NCBI GenBank assembly: GCA_014465955.1
Contig: JACTVT010000034.1
Location: 1 to 23,901, forward strand
DNA from: Eubacterium sp.
GTDB taxonomy: Bacteria; Bacillota; Clostridia; Oscillospirales; Acutalibacteraceae
DNA: 23,901 nt
Direction of reading: 5' to 3'
Shown: in pieces, positions 1-7,286 of the stretch
Position numbering within the stretch: the first letter of the stretch is position 1
How the letters are laid out: each line of letters starts with the position of its first letter
Translations under genes and position numbers: made by a program
Notes under the pieces: generated by a model
What the model was told of the DNA's origin: nothing
What the model saw: only the letters and a program-made list of their open reading frames with translations
Database searches by the model: none

Positions 1-55
1 AACAGAAAAGACACCTGATGGTGTCTTTTTCATTTTGGCGCAGATGTGGGGATTT
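1..55. repeat. Direct-repeat copy of tRNA-Ser 3' end plus terminator
   Basis: These 55 bases are identical to positions 160-214, an offset of exactly 159. The repeated block contains a terminator hairpin (GACACC/GGTGTC stem) and the last 20 bases of the tRNA-Ser gene including CCA. Identity stops inside the T arm: this copy has TTTT where the tRNA has TTTG. No other part of a tRNA is present, so this is a tail fragment and not a second tRNA gene. The repeat reaches the window edge and may continue or recur to the left. Duplicated tRNA 3' ends are typical attachment-site remnants of integrating elements, but a local tandem repeat fits equally well. Confidence 0.9.
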
Positions 56-159
56 TCTTCTCAACTATCGAACAGTCCACCGGACTGTTCTCCCAAATTT
101 TCCCAGCAACAAGTTGCACGAAAAATTTGGAGTTCGTTTCAAATCCCAATTTGAATAAA
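56..159. repeat. Structured spacer between the two tRNA-tail copies
   Basis: This 104-base spacer has no credible gene. It holds an 18-base inverted repeat at 70-90 (GAACAGTCC, 3-base loop, GGACTGTTC) and a nested one at 94-129 (CAAATTTT...AAAATTTG enclosing GCAAC-AA-GTTGC). The dense pairing suggests a structured repeat unit rather than random spacer. Together with the flanking tail copies it makes a 159-base repeat period. Function unknown. Confidence 0.6.
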
Positions 160-190
160 AACAGAAAAGACACCTGATGGTGTCTTTTTC
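160..190 (-). terminator. Terminator of tRNA-Ser
   Basis: On the minus strand a GACACC stem with a four-base ATCA loop and GGTGTC is followed by TTTTCTGTTTTTATT, a good intrinsic terminator. It begins about ten bases after the tRNA CCA. The same terminator is present in the duplicated copy at 1-31. Confidence 0.85.
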
Positions 191-194
191 ATTT

Positions 195-287
195 TGGCGC
201 AGATGTGGGGATTTGAACCCCAGAAACGGTGTTCGCCGTTTACACGATTTCCAATCGTGCTCCTTCGGCCAGCTCGGACACATCTGC
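195..287 (-). tRNA. tRNA-Ser, anticodon GGA
   Basis: Read on the minus strand, the 7-bp acceptor stem GCAGATG/CATCTGC closes at 281-287 and 199-205, with discriminator G and encoded CCA at 195-197. The D stem is TCC/GGA. The anticodon stem is CACGA/TCGTG around loop TTGGAAA, giving anticodon GGA (serine, UCC/UCU codons). A long variable arm (AACGG/CCGTT) marks it as class II, as expected for serine. The T arm is TGGGG-TTCAAAT-CCCCA. It lies directly after the purF terminator with no obvious promoter of its own, so read-through or a weak promoter may express it. Its last 20 bases are duplicated at the window start. Confidence 0.96.
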
Positions 288-300
288 GTATATACACATA

Positions 301-332
301 TTTAATAAAAATACGGGCAGAATTCACTGCCC
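301..332 (-). terminator. Terminator after purF
   Basis: Minus-strand GGGCAG, 6-base loop TGAATT, CTGCCC, then GTATTTTTATT. It sits 25 bases after the purF stop codon and ends the glutamate synthase-purF transcript before the tRNA. Confidence 0.85.
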
Positions 333-357
333 ATATAATTTACTATATTTTTTGAAT

Positions 358-1809
358 TTAGTCAAGTATTTCATCTGAATTTGAAAACATATTTAATTTT
401 TTTTCAAATTTATTTTTAACCTGTTCTTTGGGAACGGGAGTTGGATAACTGCCCGTAAAGCAGCCGTCGCAGAATTTTACATCTGCCTTTTCTGCAAGTT
501 TATGTGTTGCATTCACAGAAAGATAAGCGAGCGAGTCAACGCCGATAACCTCTGCAATTTCCTCGACTGTATCATATTTGCAGGCAATCAGATTTTCCTG
601 ACTGTCAACATCTGTTCCGAAATAGCACGGGAATTTGAACGGGGGAGAGGATACACGCATATGAACCTCTTTTGCACCTGCCTCTCTGAGAAGTTTAACA
701 ATTCTTGCACAGGTTGTGCCCCTTACGATTGAATCGTCGATCATTATAACACGCTTGCCTGCTATATTTTCACGTACGGCGTTCAGTTTTATTTTAACTG
801 CATCTTCACGCTGATTCTGGCTCGGCTGAATAAAACTTCTGCCGATATATCTGTTCTTGACAAAGCCGACTGCATACGGAATTTTACTGTACTGCGCATA
901 GCCGAGCGCTGCATCAAGCCCTGAATCAGGCACGCCGATAACAACGTCGGCATCAACAGGGCTTTCCTTTGCAAGAAATTCACCTGCTCTTATCCTTGCT
1001 TTGTGAACAGATGCTCCCTGAATAACAGAATCGGGGCGTGCAAAGTAAATATATTCAAACACGCACATTGCACTTTTCTGACCGCAGTGTGTTCTGTCTG
1101 CTTTAATGCCGTCAATGCTTATGGTAACAATTTCACCCGGGTCAATATCACGTATAAAATCCGCACCGATAGAGTCAAGCGCACAGGATTCCGATGCAAC
1201 AGTATATGCCCCGTCTTTTGTTTTACCGAGGCAGAGCGGTCTGAATCCGAACGGGTCACGGAATGCGATTAATTTTGTAGCCGTCATAACAACGCAGGAA
1301 TAGGCACCTTTCAGGTGATTCATAACCTTGCTGACCGCTTCCTCTGTGCTTTTGCTTGTGAGTCTTTCGAGAACAATCGAATAAGCGATAGCCTCCGTAT
1401 CCGATGTGCCGTGAAAGATTGCGCCGCCAAGTTCAAAATGGCGCCTTAAATCATCTGCATTGGTGAGATTTCCGTTATGCGCAAGCGCCAGATTGCCTTT
1501 GATGTGGCGGATAACGAGCGGCTGAACATTGTTTGGATTTTTACCGCCCGTTGTTGAATAGCGCACATGACCGATTGCCATATTGCCCATACCGAGGTTG
1601 TTTAGTTTGTCGGGTGTAAAAACATCGGGCACAAGTCCGTCACCCCTGTGGTGAGAGAAAACTCCGTCGTCATTAACCGCAATGCCGCAGGATTCCTGCC
1701 CGCGGTGCTGAAGTGCAAAAAGTGCCAGATATGCCGATTGTGCCACATAATTTGTTTTCTTCTCAAAAATGCCGAAAACGCCGCATTCTTCGTGTAAACT
1801 GTTAAACAT
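358..1809 (-). CDS. purF: Amidophosphoribosyltransferase
   Basis: Catalyses the first step of purine synthesis: transfer of the glutamine amide nitrogen to PRPP to give phosphoribosylamine, in the cytoplasm. The 483-residue protein has an N-terminal class II glutaminase domain and a C-terminal phosphoribosyltransferase domain. The predicted nucleophile is Cys9 after a short propeptide (HEECGVFGIF). The PRPP loop is at about 355-367 (MIDDSIVRGTT). Cys249, Cys395, Cys447 and Cys450 match the four 4Fe-4S ligands of Bacillus-type PurF. An in-frame GTG/ATG extension would reach 1875 but overlaps the preceding gene; the ATG at 1809 has GAGGAG nine bases upstream and lies 16 bases after the neighbour's stop, so it is preferred. 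It is the last gene of the glutamate synthase operon, an unusual place since purine genes normally cluster with each other. Confidence 0.95.
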   Translation of the reverse strand: MFNSLHEECGVFGIFEKKTNYVAQSAYLALFALQHRGQESCGIAVNDDGVFSHHRGDGLVPDVFTPDKLNNLGMGNMAIGHVRYSTTGGKNPNNVQPLVIRHIKGNLALAHNGNLTNADDLRRHFELGGAIFHGTSDTEAIAYSIVLERLTSKSTEEAVSKVMNHLKGAYSCVVMTATKLIAFRDPFGFRPLCLGKTKDGAYTVASESCALDSIGADFIRDIDPGEIVTISIDGIKADRTHCGQKSAMCVFEYIYFARPDSVIQGASVHKARIRAGEFLAKESPVDADVVIGVPDSGLDAALGYAQYSKIPYAVGFVKNRYIGRSFIQPSQNQREDAVKIKLNAVRENIAGKRVIMIDDSIVRGTTCARIVKLLREAGAKEVHMRVSSPPFKFPCYFGTDVDSQENLIACKYDTVEEIAEVIGVDSLAYLSVNATHKLAEKADVKFCDGCFTGSYPTPVPKEQVKNKFEKKLNMFSNSDEILD

Positions 1810-1825
1810 ATTCAGGAACTCCTCA

Positions 1826-2560
1826 TTAATTCGGTGTGTAAAGATTTGCGTATGGTCTTGATGTGGCAGGAACAAGTTTTTTGAAAGATTTTTTCATAAT
1901 CTTGTCGTAGTCCGCATCAAAGCATTTGCAGTATTTTTTTACATATAAGTCGAGTTCTTTTTTATCCTCGTCTGTTAAATTATCAATTTTGATATTCGGT
2001 GCAAGATTTTCTTTCGGAAAACTGCCTCTTACAAAGATTTTGCCGCCGTGCATACCTGATGCGCAGTGCGTGCCGAACAGTTTTTCGCCTCTCTTAACAC
2101 CAAGACCGAGCAGCACAATTGTGCCGCCTGCCATATATTCGCCGAGGAATGAGCCTGCGTTGCTGCCGATAATCAATACGGGCTTCATATTTTCAAATTC
2201 CTTCATATGAATTCCGCCGCGGCAGGCAACATTGTCCTTGATAAAAATCTGACCGTCACGCATACCGTAGCCGAGGGCGTCGCCGCTGTGACCGTGAATA
2301 ATAATTTCACCGCCGTTCATTGTGTTCCCAACGGCGTCCTGACAGTTGCCGAATACTTCAATTTTGCCGCCGTTAAGATAACAGGCAAGGTCGTTGCCGG
2401 GTGTGCCGTGAATTTCTATCGTTTTGCTTTTGTCGAGTGCGCAGCCAATGTAACGCTGACCGTTGACATCTTTAACAACTGCCTTGTTTTTCTTTTCAAG
2501 TTCTTCTTTTATAAGTTCGTTTACTTTTTCGTATCTCTGCAGTCCTGCTTCAATAATCAT
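1826..2560 (-). CDS. Glutamate synthase GXGXG-domain subunit (GltB C-terminal domain)
   Basis: A free-standing 244-residue protein made of the right-handed beta-helix that forms the C-terminal domain of bacterial GltB, and is a separate polypeptide in archaeal-type glutamate synthases. Repeated turns rich in glycine and asparagine are seen at about residues 60-165 (for example NGGKIEVFGNCQDAVGNTMN and GGEIIIHGHSGDALGYGM). It has no catalytic residues of its own; in the family the domain is structural and separates the glutaminase and synthase sites. The start has AAGGGGGG seven bases upstream and lies 13 bases after the FMN subunit stop. It is expected to work in a complex with the two proteins encoded just upstream. 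Confidence 0.9.
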   Translation of the reverse strand: MIIEAGLQRYEKVNELIKEELEKKNKAVVKDVNGQRYIGCALDKSKTIEIHGTPGNDLACYLNGGKIEVFGNCQDAVGNTMNGGEIIIHGHSGDALGYGMRDGQIFIKDNVACRGGIHMKEFENMKPVLIIGSNAGSFLGEYMAGGTIVLLGLGVKRGEKLFGTHCASGMHGGKIFVRGSFPKENLAPNIKIDNLTDEDKKELDLYVKKYCKCFDADYDKIMKKSFKKLVPATSRPYANLYTPN

Positions 2561-2573
2561 ACAATCGCCCCCC

Positions 2574-4082
2574 TTATTCGCCTGCGTGCTTAATGCCTAA
2601 AATTTCGAGTTCTTTTTCGGTTAAACCGATACCTCGAAGCATCAGTCTGTTGCCTCTGAGCGAGTCAACTGAGTTAATGCCCATACCGCCCATAATTTCC
2701 TTGATTTCGTGGTTCCACGCAGTAACAAGGTTAACAACACGTTCAGCGGCAATTTCGGGGTCAAGCCTTTTTGTAAGCTCGGGGCGCTGGGTGGCAATGC
2801 CCCAGTTGCACTTACCCGTCTGGCAGGTCTGGCACATATGACAGCCCATTGCAATGAGCGCCGCAGAGGCAATATAGCAGGCATCTGCACCGAGTGCAAT
2901 TGCCTTGACGATATCTGATGAGCATCTGAACGAACCGCCTGCTACAAGTGATACTCTTGAGCGGATACCCTCATCACGCAGTCTTTGGTCTGCGGCGGCA
3001 AGGGCGAGTTCAATCGGAATGCCTACATTATCACGTATTCTCGTGGGAGCGGCGCCTGTGCCGCCTCTGAAGCCGTCAATAACCACAATATCTGCGCCTG
3101 CACGGGCAACGCCTGATGCGATGGCGGCTATGTTGTGAACGGCGGCTATTTTAACGGCAACGGGCTTTCTGCCGTCTGTTGCTTGCTTTAAAGACCATAT
3201 TAATTGCCTTAAATCCTCAATTGAATAGATATCGTGGTGCGGTGCAGGGGAGATTGCGTCAGAGCCTACGGGAATCATTCTGGCGTTTGAAACCTCAACA
3301 TTAACCTTTTCACCCGGCAGGTGACCGCCGATACCGGGCTTTGCGCCCTGACCGATTTTGATTTCAATAAATCTGGAATTGTCAAGATAATCCTTGTGAA
3401 CGCCGAAACGGCCTGATGCTACCTGAACAACCGCATTTGAGCCGAATTCCTGTAAATCGTTGTGCAGACCGCCCTCTCCTGTGTTGAACAGTGTGCCGAG
3501 TTTTTCGGCGGCAATTGCAAGTGCTTTCTGTGCATTCAGGCTGATTGAGCCGAAGGACATTGCCGAAAACATAATCGGCGTTTCAAGCATAACCTGCGGC
3601 GGCATTTTTGTAATTGATTTACCTTTTTTCTCAACTTCTAATTTCTCGGGCTTTCTGCCGAGGATTGTGCGTATTTCCATCGGCTCACGAAGCGGGTCGA
3701 TAGACGGGTTGGTTACCTGTGATGCGTTGAGCAGAATTTTATCCCAGTAAATCGGATAAGGCTTCGGGTTGCCCATAGCCGAAAGCAGGGTAGAGCCTGT
3801 GTTTGCCTGACGGCAGATTTCCTGCTGATACTGCGGAGTCCAGTTTTCATTTTCACGGTAATCGCAAACATATTTTTCTATTCTTAAAGCGCCTACGGGG
3901 CATAAATCAACACATCTGTGGCAGGCAACGCAGTTGTTGGAATTAACAAGCAGAGTTTTTTTATCATCTGATGAATAATAGTGGCATTCATTTGCGCACT
4001 GATTAACGCATAAACCGCAGTTTACGCAAAGTGATTTATCACGGACAACCGTAAATCTTCTCGGAATATAATTTATCATCAT
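2574..4082 (-). CDS. Glutamate synthase FMN/iron-sulfur subunit with N-terminal ferredoxin domain
   Basis: Synthase part of glutamate synthase: reduces the iminoglutarate formed from 2-oxoglutarate and ammonia to glutamate. The 502-residue protein starts with a two-cluster ferredoxin module (Cys19, 22, 25 and Cys29 or 33; Cys51, 54, 57, 61). The FMN-binding barrel follows at about 165-440, including GEGGLHNDL and IDGFRGGTGAAP. A later cysteine cluster, C414/C417/C420/C425 (CHMCQTCQTGKC), matches the region that binds the 3Fe-4S cluster in GltB. The ATG overlaps the stop of the upstream glutaminase gene (ATGA), suggesting translational coupling. The layout is the archaeal-type split enzyme, also common in Clostridia. 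No NADPH-oxidising GltD partner is nearby, so electrons probably enter through the ferredoxin module; the donor is not shown by the sequence. Confidence 0.92.
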   Translation of the reverse strand: MMINYIPRRFTVVRDKSLCVNCGLCVNQCANECHYYSSDDKKTLLVNSNNCVACHRCVDLCPVGALRIEKYVCDYRENENWTPQYQQEICRQANTGSTLLSAMGNPKPYPIYWDKILLNASQVTNPSIDPLREPMEIRTILGRKPEKLEVEKKGKSITKMPPQVMLETPIMFSAMSFGSISLNAQKALAIAAEKLGTLFNTGEGGLHNDLQEFGSNAVVQVASGRFGVHKDYLDNSRFIEIKIGQGAKPGIGGHLPGEKVNVEVSNARMIPVGSDAISPAPHHDIYSIEDLRQLIWSLKQATDGRKPVAVKIAAVHNIAAIASGVARAGADIVVIDGFRGGTGAAPTRIRDNVGIPIELALAAADQRLRDEGIRSRVSLVAGGSFRCSSDIVKAIALGADACYIASAALIAMGCHMCQTCQTGKCNWGIATQRPELTKRLDPEIAAERVVNLVTAWNHEIKEIMGGMGINSVDSLRGNRLMLRGIGLTEKELEILGIKHAGE

Positions 4083-5182
4083 CTTACGCCCTCCTTATCA
4101 TTGATTTCAAGAGGGATAAAAACAGGCTCTGCCCCTGATACGGACCATACCTTTTCAGGATTGGGGCAGACTACACGTATTGCCGATTCCTCTGATGCAA
4201 AATATGCCCTTGTTCCCTTTGTTGCCGCCGTAAGCGAGCGGAGTTTAAGTCTGTCATTAATGGCAAGCAGACCTTTGTTTGAGCCTAAAATAACCGAAAA
4301 TGGACCGTTTACAAGCGCAGAACTGTAAATGGAGCGCAGGTTTGTAAAATATTCTTTCTGTTCATCGTTCATACGGTCTATTTCATCCCATTCGGGTGCG
4401 GTGAGAACATCAGCCGCAACCTCAATCGGTAGTTCGTGATGACGGATTAAATGGTCAAACAGATATGTAATAACCTCGGTATCTGTCTGCATCGTACAGA
4501 CATAGCCGAACTGCTCTATATAACGCCTGTTGGCGTCGTATGATGAAATTTCACCGTTGTGCACAATCGACCAGTCGAGAATGTTGAATGGGTGAGAGCC
4601 GCCCCACCAGCCGGGCGTGTTTGTAGGAAATCTGCCGTGAGCAGTCCACAGATAAGCGTCATACTGATCAAGCATATAGAATTCGCCTACGTCTTCGGGG
4701 TAGCCGACTGCCTTGAAGCAGCCCATATTTTTACCGCTTGAAAAGATGAAAGCGCCCTCAATATTCTGATTTACCTTCATAACGCACTGAACGGTGTATT
4801 CCTCCTCGTTCATACGTGCCTCTTTCATTCTTACCTTGTTCGGGTTTGCAAAATAGCGCCATATATCAGGTCCGTTTGCAATGCTTTTTATCTTTTTTGT
4901 AGGAATTTTTTCCGAAACATCAACGTTGAAATATTTAAAAAGAAAATCCTCACATTCGCTTTTTGCCCTGCTGTTTTCGTAAAAAACGTGAAAAGCATAA
5001 TCGTCCTTATGGTCGGGGTAAATTCCGTAAGCCGCAAAGCCGCCGCCGAGACCGTTTGAACGGTCATGCATCAGTGCGATGGATTTAATGATTTCAGAAC
5101 CGTTGATTTTGCCGCCTTTTCTGTCTATAATTGCCGCAATAGCACAGCCAGACGGTATTCTTATCTGTCCTTCTTTAAGCAT
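4079..5182 (-). CDS. Glutamate synthase glutaminase subunit (class II glutamine amidotransferase)
   Basis: Hydrolyses glutamine to supply ammonia to the FMN subunit encoded next. From the ATG at 5182 the protein has 367 residues, with Cys13 (IPSGCAIAAI) as likely nucleophile after removal of a 12-residue propeptide. Class II glutaminase signatures follow: AHGRFPTN at about 181 and VHNGEIS at about 207. A GTG six bases upstream is in frame, but only the ATG has proper spacing (nine bases) from AGGAGG, so the ATG is chosen. It is the first gene of an operon with its own promoter, and its stop overlaps the next start by four bases. It corresponds to the N-terminal domain of ordinary GltB, made here as a separate chain. 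Confidence 0.92.
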   Translation of the reverse strand: MLKEGQIRIPSGCAIAAIIDRKGGKINGSEIIKSIALMHDRSNGLGGGFAAYGIYPDHKDDYAFHVFYENSRAKSECEDFLFKYFNVDVSEKIPTKKIKSIANGPDIWRYFANPNKVRMKEARMNEEEYTVQCVMKVNQNIEGAFIFSSGKNMGCFKAVGYPEDVGEFYMLDQYDAYLWTAHGRFPTNTPGWWGGSHPFNILDWSIVHNGEISSYDANRRYIEQFGYVCTMQTDTEVITYLFDHLIRHHELPIEVAADVLTAPEWDEIDRMNDEQKEYFTNLRSIYSSALVNGPFSVILGSNKGLLAINDRLKLRSLTAATKGTRAYFASEESAIRVVCPNPEKVWSVSGAEPVFIPLEINDKEGVR

Positions 5183-5234
5183 AAACACTCTCCTCCTATG
5201 TTTATAACGCTTTATTGCATTATTATATTAAAGT

Positions 5235-5263
5235 ATTATAAAACTATGTAAATAGAATATCAA
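5235..5263 (-). promoter_or_regulatory. Sigma-A promoter of the glutamate synthase-purF operon
   Basis: Minus-strand TTGATA (5258-5263), 17-base spacer, TATAAT (5235-5240). Transcription would start near 5228, giving a leader of about 45 bases before the glutaminase gene. Confidence 0.8.
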
Positions 5264-5294
5264 GCAGAATTGAAGAAAAAATAAAAGTTTTTTT

Positions 5295-5319
5295 GCGGGA
5301 CAGATATTTTCCGCCCCGC
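5295..5319. other. GC-rich hairpin after the ammonium channel gene, T-tract on plus strand
   Basis: A 9-bp stem (GCGGGACAG/CCGCCCCGC, two G-U pairs in the minus-strand RNA) with 7-base loop lies 36 bases after the amt stop. In the minus direction it is followed by seven A residues, not T. The run TGTTTTTA follows it on the plus strand, where no gene would need ending. It may stabilise the 3' end of the amt message, or stop antisense transcription. Confidence 0.6.
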
Positions 5320-5354
5320 TGTTTTTATATGATTAAATTATATAAAATATTTAT

Positions 5355-7094
5355 TTAATCATTCACCAAATCCTCTTCGCCCTGAAGTGCATCACTGCCG
5401 TGTTCACCTGTACGCACCTTTACAACGTCTTCAATATCATAAAGGAATATTTTGCCGTCGCCGATATTGCCCGTGTAAAGTATTTTTCTTGCCGTGTCAA
5501 CAACCTTGGCAACAGGCACGGAGGATACTGCCATTTCAAGTTTCATTTTAGGATTCAGGTTCATTTCCTCAATTTCAACGCCACGGTATTTTCTTATATG
5601 GCCTTTCTGAACGCCGCAGCCCATTACGTTTGTAACCGTCATACCCATAACGCCGATTTCGTTCATTGCCGCTTTCATTTCCTCAAATTTTGACGGGTTG
5701 AATACCATAACAACATTTGTCAGTTTACTGTTGTCTGCCGTGTAGGATTCAACGGGAACTGCCTTTTCAACAGAAATTTTCGGTGCTGACGGTACGGTTT
5801 CTGGCGTACTGCCCGATGTTAAAGCCGTAAACGGCATAAAGTCTGCATATGCCGACGGCAGATTGTGCTCTGTAGCATCAAGCCCTTTAATTTCTTCTTC
5901 TCTTGAAACACGGAGTCCGTTTGTCTTTTTGATAATAAAGAATACAAGCGTCATAGTAACCGCTGTCCATGCACCTACGGTAAGCACACCGAGAGCCTGC
6001 TTGCCAAGCAGTGAAAAGCCGCCGCCGTAGAAAAGTCCGTTGAAGGTGTCGTTGCCGGGCACTGATGTTGTGGCAAATAAACCTACTGCAAGCGTGCCCC
6101 AGATACCGTTTACACAGTGAACGGCTACTGCGCCTACAGGATCATCAACTTTAAGTTTCATATCAATAAATTCTACTGCAAGAACGACTAAAATACCCGA
6201 AACTATACCGATTATGCACGAGCCGGCTGCGTCAACAACGTCACAGCCTGCCGTTACTGCAACAAGACCTGCAAGCGAACCGTTGAGTGACATTGAAACA
6301 TCGGGTTTGCCGTTTTTTATCCAGGTGAAAATCATTGTTACGCAGGTAGCAAGTGCAGGAGCACAGGTTGTTGTAACAAATATAGATGCAAGTTGTGCTC
6401 CGCTTGTGGCGGCAGCACCGTTGAAGCCATACCAGCCGAACCATAAAATAAATACGCCGAGTGCACCGAGTGTAAGGCTGTGACCGGGGATAGCCTTTGC
6501 CTCTTTTTTGCCTGTTTTTTTGTTTGCAACATATTTGCCGATACGGGGGCCGACAAAGCATGCGCCGATGAATGCGGTAATACCGCCGACCATATGAATT
6601 GCGCACGAGCCTGCAAAGTCGTGAAAGCCGAGGTTTGCAAGCCAGCCGTTCGGATTCCAGATCCAGCCTGCCTCAATCGGGTAAACAACTGCACTGATTA
6701 CTGCACTGTAAATGCAGTATGAACTGAATTTTGTTCTTTCTGCCATTGCACCCGAAACGATTGTTGCCGCAGTTGCGCAGAATACAAGGTTAAACACAAA
6801 GTTTGACCAGTCAAAATTCTGATAATCGGTGAAAAGTCCGAGTGTCGGCATTCCGCAAAAGCCGCCGAGCACTTCTTCACCCATCATAAGTCCGAAACCG
6901 AGCAGCAGAAATACAGGTGTGCCGATACAGAAATCCATAAGGTTTTTCATTATGATATTACCTGCATTTTTTGCTCTTGTAAATCCGGTTTCAACCATCG
7001 CAAAACCGCACTGCATAAAGAATACAAGCGCCGCACCGATTAAAAACCATATGCCGAAAACATTTTCCTCCACTAAACTCACAATTGAGTCCAT
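5355..7094 (-). CDS. amt: Ammonium channel (Amt) fused to a C-terminal P-II domain
   Basis: Membrane ammonium channel carrying its own P-II type sensor. Residues 1 to about 395 form the Amt fold. The twin histidines are His167 (AGSCAIHMVGG) and His326 (GAVAVHCVNG); Asp159 and the FGWYGFN segment also match the AmtB pore. A variable linker (about 400-455) leads to a P-II domain at 457-570 with QKGHIRKYRG, TGNIGDGKIF and VRTGE signatures. P-II normally is a separate protein (GlnK) that plugs Amt according to 2-oxoglutarate and ATP/ADP. The uridylylated Tyr51 of enterobacterial P-II is replaced by isoleucine (residue 508), so that modification is not expected. The ATG has AGGAGG eight bases upstream. 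It follows glnA and its terminator; no strong promoter was found between them. Confidence 0.95.
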   Translation of the reverse strand: MDSIVSLVEENVFGIWFLIGAALVFFMQCGFAMVETGFTRAKNAGNIIMKNLMDFCIGTPVFLLLGFGLMMGEEVLGGFCGMPTLGLFTDYQNFDWSNFVFNLVFCATAATIVSGAMAERTKFSSYCIYSAVISAVVYPIEAGWIWNPNGWLANLGFHDFAGSCAIHMVGGITAFIGACFVGPRIGKYVANKKTGKKEAKAIPGHSLTLGALGVFILWFGWYGFNGAAATSGAQLASIFVTTTCAPALATCVTMIFTWIKNGKPDVSMSLNGSLAGLVAVTAGCDVVDAAGSCIIGIVSGILVVLAVEFIDMKLKVDDPVGAVAVHCVNGIWGTLAVGLFATTSVPGNDTFNGLFYGGGFSLLGKQALGVLTVGAWTAVTMTLVFFIIKKTNGLRVSREEEIKGLDATEHNLPSAYADFMPFTALTSGSTPETVPSAPKISVEKAVPVESYTADNSKLTNVVMVFNPSKFEEMKAAMNEIGVMGMTVTNVMGCGVQKGHIRKYRGVEIEEMNLNPKMKLEMAVSSVPVAKVVDTARKILYTGNIGDGKIFLYDIEDVVKVRTGEHGSDALQGEEDLVND

Positions 7095-7126
7095 AATCTT
7101 ATCCTCCTGATTTGTTATTTGTTTGC

Positions 7127-7196
7127 GGGTCGTCGGGGACGCCGACCCCTACAATTGTTACTATTACATTTTGTTGGATTGGATGCCCTCATCCAA
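7127..7196. repeat. Intergenic hairpin pair, CCCCTACA-edged repeat
   Basis: Two inverted repeats lie between glnA and amt: GGGTCG (7127-7132) with CGACCC (7143-7148), followed by CTACA; and TTGGATG (7179-7185), CCCT loop, CATCCAA (7190-7196). The first shares its CCCCTACA edge with hairpins at 10072, 11448, 16000, 16052 and 16724. It also shares GGGGACGCCG and the CTAC edge with the element at 18136. It lies in the leader of the amt message. Confidence 0.75.
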
Positions 7197-7200
7197 CCGC

Positions 7201-7250
7201 AAAAATATAAAATTAAAGGAGCGCACTTCATCGCTGAAGTACACTCCTTT
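7201..7250 (-). terminator. Terminator after glnA
   Basis: A 16-bp stem with a few G-U pairs (7215-7230 with 7235-7250), loop GCGA, followed on the minus strand by AATTTTATATTTTT. It begins 36 bases after the glnA stop and would separate glnA from amt, unless read-through feeds the latter. Confidence 0.88.
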
Positions 7251-7286
7251 GTGTAACCGAAAATATATTAGTATTTTATATTTTGC

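Noticed and set aside
65..327. Short minus-strand frames of 62 and 72 residues at the window start
   Set aside because: They run through the tRNA-Ser gene and the duplicated tRNA tail, so they are not genes.
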